Origin: Bacillota bacterium | Lineage (GTDB): Bacteria; Bacillota; Clostridia; Lutisporales; Lutisporaceae | Assembly: GCA_023405875.1 (NCBI GenBank) | Contig: JAEXXN010000543.1 | Coordinates: forward strand, 1 to 8,564 | Length of the DNA stretch: 8,564 nt | Reading direction: 5' to 3' | In this document: piece by piece, positions 1 through 6,029 of the stretch | Layout: every line of letters starts with the position of its first letter | Numbering within the stretch: the first letter of the stretch is position 1 | The notes under the pieces: model-generated | What the model saw: the letters and a program-made list of their open reading frames with translations, nothing else | Told to the model about the DNA's origin: nothing | Database searches by the model: none | Made by a program: the position numbers and the translations under genes

Positions 1-381
1 GTTATATACCATGCATCAGGTGCATGCGGAATAGGTGTTATACAGGCTGCTGACGAAAAAGATTTCTGGGCAATCGGTGTTGACCAGGATCAGGCAGCAG
101 TATCAAAGAACAACAAGGTTCTCTGCAGCATGATAAAGAGGGTTGACGTTGGTACATATACAATAGTTAAAGCTCTTGCTGACAACAAATTCGAAGGCGG
201 CAAGGCAATCGAGCTTGGAGCTAAGGAAGACGGAGTTGGCTACAGCGATAACGGAAACAATCTATCAGCAGAATTAAAGGCTGCTGCAGATAAATACAAA
301 GCTGCTATAGTTGACGGTACAATAATAGTACCTGCAACAGCTGATGAGCTCAAGGCATTCAAACCTGTGGAACTGAAGTAA
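1..381 (+). CDS. BMP-family ABC transporter substrate-binding lipoprotein, C-terminal part (5' end outside window)
   Basis: The reading frame is open from base 1 and ends at TAA 379-381, giving 126 residues of the C-terminal lobe of a periplasmic-binding-protein-like lipoprotein. The ATG at 130 is internal and not the start: the codons before it encode conserved family sequence, including a glycine-rich stretch HASGACGIGV (about residues 4-13 of the fragment) and WAIGVDQDQ (23-31), followed by the SMIKRVDVGTY segment typical of BMP/Med/NupN proteins. In this family the lipid-anchored protein captures the ligand outside the membrane and delivers it to the permeases. The signal peptide and lipobox cysteine would lie upstream of the window. 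It belongs with the ATPase and two permeases downstream, although a hairpin and 278 bp separate it from them. The ligand is probably a nucleoside by family, but the sequence does not prove this; other BMP proteins bind different ligands. Family assignment is secure. Confidence 0.9.
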   Translation, partial: VIYHASGACGIGVIQAADEKDFWAIGVDQDQAAVSKNNKVLCSMIKRVDVGTYTIVKALADNKFEGGKAIELGAKEDGVGYSDNGNNLSAELKAAADKYKAAIVDGTIIVPATADELKAFKPVELK

Positions 382-406
382 GAATAATAAATCAGCAGGG
401 TGAATC

Positions 407-440
407 AAAGCTAGATGCGATGCTGCATCTAGCTTTTGCT
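407..440 (+). terminator. Perfect 12-bp hairpin after the binding-protein gene (attenuating terminator or 3' stabiliser)
   Basis: AAAGCTAGATGC (407-418) is the exact reverse complement of GCATCTAGCTTT (425-436), with a 6-base loop. Only four T's (434-437) follow before GCTTC, so it is a weak intrinsic terminator at best. Placed 25 bases after the stop codon of the binding protein, it could end most transcripts there, or protect the 3' end so that the binding protein is made in excess over the membrane components. Confidence 0.65.
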
Positions 441-564
441 TCATAATGAAGAACGATAAGCTATAAGTTTGATGAAACTATTCATAATATACATAATTAT
501 ATATTTCGCGAAAAAAAGTTTACATTAACAATTCAGGCTTTGCGTAAATATTCCCTTGATTTTA

Positions 565-592
565 TTGAATTCGTACTATACCCCAATGTAAT
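565..592 (+). promoter_or_regulatory. Possible sigma-A promoter for the transporter ATPase/permease genes
   Basis: TTGAAT (565-570) and TGTAAT (587-592) are separated by 16 bases and match the -35 and -10 consensus at four and five of six positions. A transcript would begin near 599 and have a leader of about 60 bases before the ATPase start. The surrounding DNA is very AT-rich, so chance matches are likely. It would allow the ATPase and permeases to be transcribed independently of the binding protein. Confidence 0.3.
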
Positions 593-659
593 ACCTTAAA
601 TGCGTTCAATATAGTTTATATGATCAATGTTTTTATTACTTATGAGAGGTGGGATGTAA

Positions 660-2180
660 ATGCCGGCAGTAATAGAAATGAAAGGCATAGGCAAGTCCTT
701 TCCCGGGATCCGCGCAAATGACAATATCAACCTGACCATAGAGCAGGGAGAGATACATGTATTGCTGGGAGAGAACGGTGCTGGCAAGTCAACTCTTATG
801 AATATTCTGTACGGACTGTACCAGCCGGATGAAGGGCAGATATTTGTAAAGGGTAAACCGGTTAAGATAAGCAATCCCAATATAGCAATAGCGCATGGTA
901 TCGGAATGGTACACCAGCATTTTATGTTGGTTCAGCCCTTTACCGTCGCTGAGAACATCATACTTGGAAATGAGCCCAAGAAGGGATTGTCACTTGATAT
1001 TGACAAGGCGATCAAGGATGTTGAAGAGATTTCAAAAAAATATGAGTTAAAGGTTGATTCCCGCGCAAAAATTCAGGATATCTCTGTAGGAATGCAGCAG
1101 AGGGTGGAAATACTGAAGACGCTGTACAGGGGCGCAGAGATACTTATACTGGATGAACCGACTGCAGTGTTGACACCACAGGAGATAGAGGAGCTGGGTA
1201 TCATACTGAAAAGCCTTGTTGCACAGGGCAAATCAATAATACTTATAACTCACAAGCTCAAGGAAGTAATGTCAATGAGCGACAGGGTAACAATCGTCAG
1301 ACGGGGAAAAGTTATTGACACCTTGAACACCAAGGCTACAAACATAGATGAGCTTGCGGAAAAAATGGTAGGAAGAAAGGTCAATCTGACTGTAGAGAAG
1401 AAGGATACGGAATCCTCCGCTCCTGTTCTGGAGCTCAAAGGGCTAAAGGTATTGGACAACAGAGGGCTTGAGGCTGTGAAAGGAATAGACCTGGAGGTTC
1501 ACGGCGGAGAGATACTTGGTATTGCCGGTGTGGACGGAAATGGTCAAAGTGATCTTGTACAAGCAATAACAGGGCTTTCTAAAGTGAAAGCCGGGGAGAT
1601 AATGATTGAAGGGAAGGATATAACCAATTTTACTCCCAAGGAAGTAATTGAAAGCGGAGTAAGCCATATTCCCGAGGACAGGCATAAGAGAGGACTTGTG
1701 CTTAGTTTTTCCCTTGCAGAGAATTCGATATTGGGACACCATCAGGCAAAACAGTTCAGAAAAGGTATAGGGCTTAATTATCAGAAGATAAGGGAATACA
1801 GCAGACGGCTTATAAAAGAATATGATGTAAGGACACCCAGCGAAAAGGTACTGGCAAAGTCTCTTTCCGGGGGAAACCAGCAAAAGCTTATCGTAGCCCG
1901 TGAGATTGACAGGGACCCGAGCCTCTGCATAGCCTCGCAGCCTACCCGTGGGCTTGATGTCGGTGCTATCGAATTTGTACATAAAAAGCTGGTAGAGCTT
2001 CGTGATGAAGGCAAGGCTGTTCTGCTTGTCTCTCTTGAGCTTGATGAAGTAATGTCGCTTTCAGACAGAATAGCAGTCATGTATGATGGCAAAATAGTCG
2101 GTATCATAGATGCAAGTGCTGCTTCTGAGAAGGAGCTTGGAATAATGATGGCCGGCGGAAGTTCAGATAATGCTGAATAA
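660..2180 (+). CDS. ABC transporter ATP-binding protein with two nucleotide-binding domains (BMP/nucleoside-type importer)
   Basis: This 506-residue cytoplasmic ATPase should power the importer formed with the two permeases that follow. The first domain has Walker A GENGAGKST (37-45), a Q-loop glutamine at 86, signature ISVGMQQR (141-148), Walker B ILILDEP (161-167) and switch histidine 198. The second domain (from about residue 255) has a degenerate Walker A, GVDGNGQSD (290-298), lacking the GK[S/T] core, but keeps signature LSGGNQQK (402-409) and PTRGLD (428-433). It has no DE pair at Walker B and SLE where the switch histidine would be. This asymmetry is usual in the RbsA/NupO/YufO class, so it is not evidence of decay. 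Length matches the family (about 500-510). The ATG at 660 has GAGAGGTGGG (644-653) six bases upstream; an ATG at 654 meets a stop immediately. Twelve bases separate its stop from the next start, which indicates co-translation with the permeases. The substrate is inferred, not shown. Confidence 0.95.
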   Translation: MPAVIEMKGIGKSFPGIRANDNINLTIEQGEIHVLLGENGAGKSTLMNILYGLYQPDEGQIFVKGKPVKISNPNIAIAHGIGMVHQHFMLVQPFTVAENIILGNEPKKGLSLDIDKAIKDVEEISKKYELKVDSRAKIQDISVGMQQRVEILKTLYRGAEILILDEPTAVLTPQEIEELGIILKSLVAQGKSIILITHKLKEVMSMSDRVTIVRRGKVIDTLNTKATNIDELAEKMVGRKVNLTVEKKDTESSAPVLELKGLKVLDNRGLEAVKGIDLEVHGGEILGIAGVDGNGQSDLVQAITGLSKVKAGEIMIEGKDITNFTPKEVIESGVSHIPEDRHKRGLVLSFSLAENSILGHHQAKQFRKGIGLNYQKIREYSRRLIKEYDVRTPSEKVLAKSLSGGNQQKLIVAREIDRDPSLCIASQPTRGLDVGAIEFVHKKLVELRDEGKAVLLVSLELDEVMSLSDRIAVMYDGKIVGIIDASAASEKELGIMMAGGSSDNAE

Positions 2181-2192
2181 GGAGGATGTGAA

Positions 2193-3305
2193 ATGGAATC
2201 AAGAAATAGCGAAATAAGAGAAGAACTGATAAAAACCCTGAAAGAAATTGCATATCCCCTTGCGGCAATACTGATTTCGTTTATTGTTGGGGGCATACTT
2301 GTACATTCCTTTGGCAAGAGTCCTATAGTTGCATATACAGCACTTTTCAAGGGCAGCCTGGGAGACCTGAATAAATTCGGAGAAACGCTGGTAACAGTTA
2401 CGCCGCTTATTTTGACAGGCTTGTCAATTGCTTTCGGCTTCAGATGCGGGCTTTTTAATATAGGTGTCGAAGGCCAGTTCATTATAGGAGCAGTTGCTGC
2501 GGTATGGGCAGGATGGGCTTTTGCCGGATTGCCGGCATTCCTGCATTTGGCGCTGACATTATTAACAGGTGCTTTTGCAGGCGGCTTCTGGGCTTCAATT
2601 ATAGGCTGGCTCAAAGCCAAAGTAGGCTCTCACGAAGTAATCAACGGCATCATGATGAATTACATAGCAATGTATACAAGTAATTTTTTAGTAATGACCA
2701 TACTCAATGAGCCCGGGAAAGCATACTCTGTAGCTATTGCCGATACTGCCAAGCTTTGGAGGATGTCGGAGGTATTTTTGCAGTTCAAGCATTCGAGGGT
2801 CAATGCAGGCATTATTCTTGCACTGGTGGCTGCTGTTGCGGCTTACTATATCCTTAACAAAACAGTAAGGGGATATGAGATCAGAGCGGTGGGATATAAT
2901 CCTCATGCTGCCGAATACGGCGGAATAAATGTTAAGAAGAATATAGTCCTTGCAATGGTCATATCCGGACTTTTTGCGGGACTTGCAGGAGCGATAATGA
3001 CTACCGGAGTTCAGTACAGAGTCAATAACCTGTTCGGTTTTACGGGTTACGGCCTTGACGGTATTGCTGTCGCACTTGTAGGCAACAACCATCCTATCGG
3101 GGTTATCCTGTCGGCCATGCTGTTCGGAATACTGCAAAAAGGCGGGCCTTTAATGCAGATACAAGGCATACCAAAAGAGGTAGTAGGGATAATCCAGGGT
3201 ATAATAATTCTCTTTGTATCCTCGAATTTTGTAAGAGTATTGATAGGAAACATGAAGGAAAAAAGAGAACTGAAAAAGACTGCAGCGAAAGGGGAGGTGG
3301 AATAG
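2193..3305 (+). CDS. ABC transporter permease, first subunit (RbsC/NupP-like, BPD_transp_2 family)
   Basis: This is a 370-residue integral membrane protein and the larger of two paired permeases. After a charged cytoplasmic N-terminus (1-18) a membrane segment spans about 20-40. Further hydrophobic segments lie near 66-85, 94-112, 116-140, 150-170, 205-222, 250-272, 285-315 and 328-349, and the C-terminus (351-370) is highly charged. The motif GFRCGLFNIGVEGQ (81-94), and RAVGYNPHAAEYGGI (231-245) in the cytoplasmic loop that contacts the ATPase, identify the branched-chain/ribose-type permease family. The length agrees with YufP/NupP-like proteins (about 350). Start ATG 2193 has AGGAGG (2180-2185) seven bases upstream, overlapping the last base of the ATPase stop codon. 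The next permease starts one base after the stop codon. The two permeases should form a heterodimeric pore. No truncation or frameshift is seen. Confidence 0.93.
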   Translation: MESRNSEIREELIKTLKEIAYPLAAILISFIVGGILVHSFGKSPIVAYTALFKGSLGDLNKFGETLVTVTPLILTGLSIAFGFRCGLFNIGVEGQFIIGAVAAVWAGWAFAGLPAFLHLALTLLTGAFAGGFWASIIGWLKAKVGSHEVINGIMMNYIAMYTSNFLVMTILNEPGKAYSVAIADTAKLWRMSEVFLQFKHSRVNAGIILALVAAVAAYYILNKTVRGYEIRAVGYNPHAAEYGGINVKKNIVLAMVISGLFAGLAGAIMTTGVQYRVNNLFGFTGYGLDGIAVALVGNNHPIGVILSAMLFGILQKGGPLMQIQGIPKEVVGIIQGIIILFVSSNFVRVLIGNMKEKRELKKTAAKGEVE

Positions 3306-3306
3306 T

Positions 3307-4197
3307 ATGGAAAATATAGGGATCTTTACGGTGCTCGGTATAATATTTACAGCTACTATCAGATCTGCTACTCCGCTTATGTTTGCATCCCTCGGAGGCA
3401 ATTTTTCAGAAAGATCAGGTGTGTTTAATATAGGCCTTGAGGGCATAATGACTGTTGGCGCCTTTAGTGCAGTTTTCTTCTCATATATAACAGGGTCGCC
3501 GTGGGCAGGATTGCTTGGTGCCATGGTTGTGGGTGGATTGTTTGGATTGCTCCTGGCATTCCTGAGCATATATTTCAAGGCAAACCAGGTTATAGTCGGT
3601 ACTGCAATAAATATCCTGGCTGCCAGTCTCACAACCTTTCTGCTGGTTGAAATCTGGGGCAGGCCGGGACAGACGGACAATGTAAACTACTTCCAGACCT
3701 GGGGACCTTTCAACTTCTTTACTTACTTTGCATTTGTCATGGTAGCAGTATCATATTATGTGATGTACAAGACCCCCTTCGGCCTGCGCATAAGAGCTGT
3801 AGGGGAGCACCCGAGAGCTGCAGATACACTGGGTGTAAACGTTTATACAACAAGATACATATGCGTGACCATAAGCGGCATACTCGCAGGCATCGGAGGA
3901 GCATCACTTTCCATCGGTTCCCTGAGTCTTTTCAAGGAAGGCATGATTGCAGGCAAAGGCTTTATTGCATTGGCCGCTTTGATATTCGGCAAATGGAATC
4001 CCATAGGGGCGGCACTTGCTTGTCTTTTCTTCGGCTTTGCCGATGCGATACAGACGGTGGCAACTAACCTTCCGGTTCCGAAAGAGTTTCTGTTTGCCCT
4101 GCCGTATATAATGACAATGCTTGCAGTATCAGGCTTCGTCGGCAAATCGGTAGGACCGGCTGCAGGTGGAATCCCTTATGAAAAGGGAGAAAAATAG
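3307..4197 (+). CDS. ABC transporter permease, second subunit (NupQ-like, BPD_transp_2 family)
   Basis: This 296-residue membrane protein is the shorter partner of the preceding permease. It shares the family motif in the form SERSGVFNIGLEG (34-46) and the ATPase-facing loop RIRAVGEHPRAADTLGV (161-177). Hydrophobic segments lie roughly at 5-28, 46-62, 66-90, 96-115, 137-153, 182-206, 217-228, 233-250 and 262-284. The length is close to YufQ/NupQ-type proteins (about 300-320). The start ATG 3307 follows the upstream stop codon by a single base, with GGGGAGGTGG (3291-3300) ending six bases before it inside the upstream gene, so translation is probably coupled. An intrinsic terminator begins three bases after the stop, making this the last gene of the transporter operon. 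Family and role are clear. The ligand (nucleoside by analogy with NupNOPQ) is an inference. Confidence 0.93.
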   Translation: MENIGIFTVLGIIFTATIRSATPLMFASLGGNFSERSGVFNIGLEGIMTVGAFSAVFFSYITGSPWAGLLGAMVVGGLFGLLLAFLSIYFKANQVIVGTAINILAASLTTFLLVEIWGRPGQTDNVNYFQTWGPFNFFTYFAFVMVAVSYYVMYKTPFGLRIRAVGEHPRAADTLGVNVYTTRYICVTISGILAGIGGASLSIGSLSLFKEGMIAGKGFIALAALIFGKWNPIGAALACLFFGFADAIQTVATNLPVPKEFLFALPYIMTMLAVSGFVGKSVGPAAGGIPYEKGEK

Positions 4198-4200
4198 CTT

Positions 4201-4228
4201 AAAAAAATGCGTTTCGGCGCATTTTTTT
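4201..4228 (+). terminator. Intrinsic terminator of the transporter operon
   Basis: An 11-bp stem pairs 4201-4211 (A7 then TGCG) with 4218-4228 (CGCA then T7) around a TTTCGG loop (4212-4217). The right arm itself supplies the seven-T tract. The A-rich left arm makes the structure potentially bidirectional. It starts three bases after the permease stop codon and separates the transporter genes from rpoN. Confidence 0.9.
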
Positions 4229-4275
4229 ATTGAAGCTTATTCCTGGCAACCTAGATATTTACAGTACAAAAGAAT

Positions 4276-4303
4276 ATGACTTGCCCTGCAAATATGCTAT
4301 AAT
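4276..4303 (+). promoter_or_regulatory. Extended -10 sigma-A promoter for rpoN
   Basis: A perfect TATAAT (4298-4303) is preceded by TGC (4295-4297), forming an extended -10 element. A partial -35, ATGACT (4276-4281, four of six), lies 16 bases upstream of the -10. Transcription would start near 4310, giving a leader of about 70 bases before rpoN. Its position between a terminator and rpoN supports the call. Confidence 0.7.
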
Positions 4304-4368
4304 AGATGTGTATTTATCAAGCATAAAAATAATATTATTGTTTGATTCACATAATTTTTCATCGATCG

Positions 4369-4377
4369 GGGGGTGAT
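4369..4377 (+). promoter_or_regulatory. Ribosome binding site that decides the rpoN start
   Basis: GGGGGTGAT matches the GGAGGTGAT complement of the 16S rRNA 3' end at all but one base. Its GGAGG-equivalent core ends seven bases before ATG 4381. The frame stays open upstream to a TTG at 4342, but the codons between would place this ribosome site inside the gene, so ATG 4381 is the likely start. Confidence 0.85.
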
Positions 4378-4380
4378 GGA

Positions 4381-5790
4381 ATGAGAATGGGATATGATAT
4401 GGTCATAGAACAGCAGCAAAAGCTGGTAATGACACCTGAGCTTAAGCTGGCGCTTAAGATACTTCAACTGCCGGCAGTTGAGCTTGAAGAATTGATACAG
4501 AATGAGCTTGAAGCCAATCCTGTTCTTGAAATTATGGATGAAAACAGGGATGAAAAGCCTGAATCACAACATAAGCAAGATCAAATGGAAAAAGAAAAAG
4601 AGACGGAAAAGGAAATAAATTGGAAGGAATATCTGCAGTTCCAGGGGAAAAGCTATTCCGCGGAAGGCTTTGATAATGACGAAAATTCTGATTTTTCTTA
4701 TGAGAATTTCATAACCTACTCGTATACCCTTAAGGACCATCTTATTTCCCAGCTGAGAGTAACACCTGTGAAAGAAAAGCTAAGGGATATAGCAGAGTAC
4801 ATTATAGAGAGCCTTGACGAAAACGGATATCTTACCGCGACGCTCCAGGATATGTCGGAAATACTTTCGGTCGATATCGGGACAATAAGAGAAGCGTTGA
4901 ACATTATACAGACCTTTGAGCCTTATGGAGTAGGCGCGTCTGATTTAAAGGAATGCCTTCTGATCCAGCTCAGGAACAGGGACATTATCAATACCTCCTT
5001 AGAGACTATCGTGAATAACCATCTGGATGATATCGCGTGCAACAGGTTGAACAATATTTCAAAAAGACTTTCGGTAACAATTGAAGAGGCTCAGAAGTAC
5101 AGCGATATTATCAAAAATCTGGAACCCAAGCCGGGCCGGGCATTTGAAGGAAGCAATTCAACCAAATACGTGACTCCGGATGTATATATTGAAAAGATCG
5201 GGAATGAATATGTGATAATAATAAACGATCACTATGGCTCCAGACTTATGGTCAACCAATACTACAAAAGCATACTGATGTCGGAGGACAAATCCTCCAA
5301 GGCATCCGCCTATATAAATAACAAGCTTTCTTCAGCCATGTGGCTTATAAAAAGCCTTGAACACAGGAAAAACACCTTGTATAGCGTCGTAAAAGCCATA
5401 CTTGAATACCAGATGGACTTTTTTGAAAAGGGCCCCATGTATCTGAAGACAATGACCTTGAAGAAAATTGCAGATATGGTGAATGTTCATGAATCTACTG
5501 TAAGCAGAGCGGTAAACGGCAAATATGTACAGACTCCCCGGGGAATATTTGAAATAAAATACTTTTTCAAAAGCGGAATAGATAACCAGGAGGGGGACGC
5601 AATCTCCTCCGAGAGTATAAAGAAAATGATAAAAAGCTATGTAAATAGTGAGGATACGAGCAAGCCGGTAAGTGACCAGCACATCGCAGACTATCTTGTC
5701 AAGGAGGGTTACCTGATTTCAAGGCGGACAGTGGCGAAGTACAGAGATGAGCTGGGAATACTCTCATCCTCAAAAAGAAAAAGATATTGA
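4381..5790 (+). CDS. rpoN: RNA polymerase sigma-54 factor RpoN
   Basis: This 469-residue protein is the alternative sigma factor that directs RNA polymerase to -24/-12 promoters and needs an AAA+ activator to open DNA. Region I, the activator-responsive N-terminus, is present and glutamine/leucine-rich (residues 8-50, with QQQKLVMTPELKLALKILQL). A short acidic, lysine/glutamate-rich region II follows (about 53-80). The core-binding region spans about 110-300. A helix-turn-helix lies at about 358-380 (KKIADMVNVHESTVSRAV), and the RpoN box near the C-terminus reads SRRTVAKYR (447-455), almost the family consensus. The length is slightly above Bacillus SigL and typical of clostridial proteins. 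The gene appears monocistronic: it has its own promoter and a terminator follows. No sigma-54 activator gene or convincing -24/-12 promoter lies in this window, so its regulon cannot be read here. As I recall, rpoN also sits beside cggR-gapA in other clostridia. Confidence 0.97.
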   Translation: MRMGYDMVIEQQQKLVMTPELKLALKILQLPAVELEELIQNELEANPVLEIMDENRDEKPESQHKQDQMEKEKETEKEINWKEYLQFQGKSYSAEGFDNDENSDFSYENFITYSYTLKDHLISQLRVTPVKEKLRDIAEYIIESLDENGYLTATLQDMSEILSVDIGTIREALNIIQTFEPYGVGASDLKECLLIQLRNRDIINTSLETIVNNHLDDIACNRLNNISKRLSVTIEEAQKYSDIIKNLEPKPGRAFEGSNSTKYVTPDVYIEKIGNEYVIIINDHYGSRLMVNQYYKSILMSEDKSSKASAYINNKLSSAMWLIKSLEHRKNTLYSVVKAILEYQMDFFEKGPMYLKTMTLKKIADMVNVHESTVSRAVNGKYVQTPRGIFEIKYFFKSGIDNQEGDAISSESIKKMIKSYVNSEDTSKPVSDQHIADYLVKEGYLISRRTVAKYRDELGILSSSKRKRY

Positions 5791-5795
5791 TATAG

Positions 5796-5815
5796 GGGCG
5801 ATCCACGGATCGCCC
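5796..5815 (+). repeat. GC-rich perfect hairpin GGGCGATCC / GGATCGCCC after rpoN
   Basis: GGGCGATCC (5796-5804) pairs perfectly with GGATCGCCC (5807-5815) across two bases, so the true loop is probably four bases. It begins six bases after the rpoN stop codon and is far richer in G+C than its surroundings. No T tract follows, so it is not an intrinsic terminator by itself. It may stabilise the rpoN mRNA 3' end, or be a copy of a dispersed GGGCGA...TCGCCC palindrome of the kind scattered through many Firmicutes genomes. Confidence 0.7.
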
Positions 5816-5853
5816 GTACGTTGATTGTTGAAAGGCTTTATTGGTTGTTAAAT

Positions 5854-5877
5854 AGGCTTTATATAGAAGCCTTTTTT
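5854..5877 (+). terminator. Intrinsic terminator of rpoN
   Basis: AGGCTTT (5854-5860) pairs with GAAGCCT (5866-5872), including one G-T pair, around a five-base ATATA loop. Six T's (5872-5877) follow. A second copy of the left arm, AAAGGCTT at 5831-5838, can pair perfectly over 8 bp with AAGCCTTT (5867-5874), so two alternative hairpins use the same right arm. Confidence 0.82.
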
Positions 5878-5941
5878 ATATTTTTTGAATAAATATGCTT
5901 CCGATAAATAATAAAATAATAACAAATAATACATTTATATA

Positions 5942-5970
5942 TTGAAATTGGGATTTGCATATAATATAAT
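5942..5970 (+). promoter_or_regulatory. Sigma-A promoter of the cggR-gapA operon
   Basis: TTGAAA (5942-5947, five of six) and a perfect TATAAT (5965-5970) are separated by the ideal 17 bases. A second overlapping TATAAT lies at 5960-5965 but would have only a 12-base spacer. Transcription should start near 5977, immediately before the proposed CggR operator, giving a leader of about 53 bases. Confidence 0.85.
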
Positions 5971-5978
5971 AAAGCCAA

Positions 5979-6014
5979 CGGGACGATATTATTATACGTG
6001 GGATAAAATATGAC
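5979..6014 (+). promoter_or_regulatory. Putative CggR operator (two tandem repeats 20 bp apart)
   Basis: The Bacillus subtilis operator is CGGGAC-N6-TGTC-N4, repeated once, with a 20-bp period. Here CGGGAC is exact at 5979-5984. TGGGAT occurs exactly 20 bp later at 5999-6004, and TGAC follows it at the correct N6 spacing (6011-6014). The first repeat lacks the TGTC half, reading ATTA at 5991-5994. The element lies just downstream of the predicted transcription start and upstream of the cggR ribosome site, the same place as in Bacillus, where it blocks transcription until fructose-1,6-bisphosphate accumulates. The consensus is recalled from the literature; function here is inferred. Confidence 0.65.
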
Positions 6015-6029
6015 CATAGAGGTAATGAA

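Noticed and set aside
1539..1566. Loss of the GK[S/T] Walker A core in the second ATPase domain, which could look like gene decay.
   Set aside because: A degenerate second site is normal for this double-domain sugar/nucleoside ATPase class, and the frame is intact.
1443..1982. Long antisense open frame (179 codons) opposite the ATPase gene, and similar long minus-strand frames at 1781-2620 and 6964-7533.
   Set aside because: They lie wholly or mostly opposite well-conserved genes, lack recognisable domains, and reflect codon bias of the sense strand.
4244..4258. TGGCAA resembling a sigma-54 -24 element upstream of rpoN, suggesting autoregulation.
   Set aside because: The -12 position reads ATAT with no GC; a better sigma-A type extended -10 promoter is present at 4295-4303.
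4342..4380. Upstream TTG extension of rpoN (13 extra codons).
   Set aside because: The extension would bury the near-perfect ribosome binding site at 4369-4377, and the added residues do not resemble the RpoN N-terminus.
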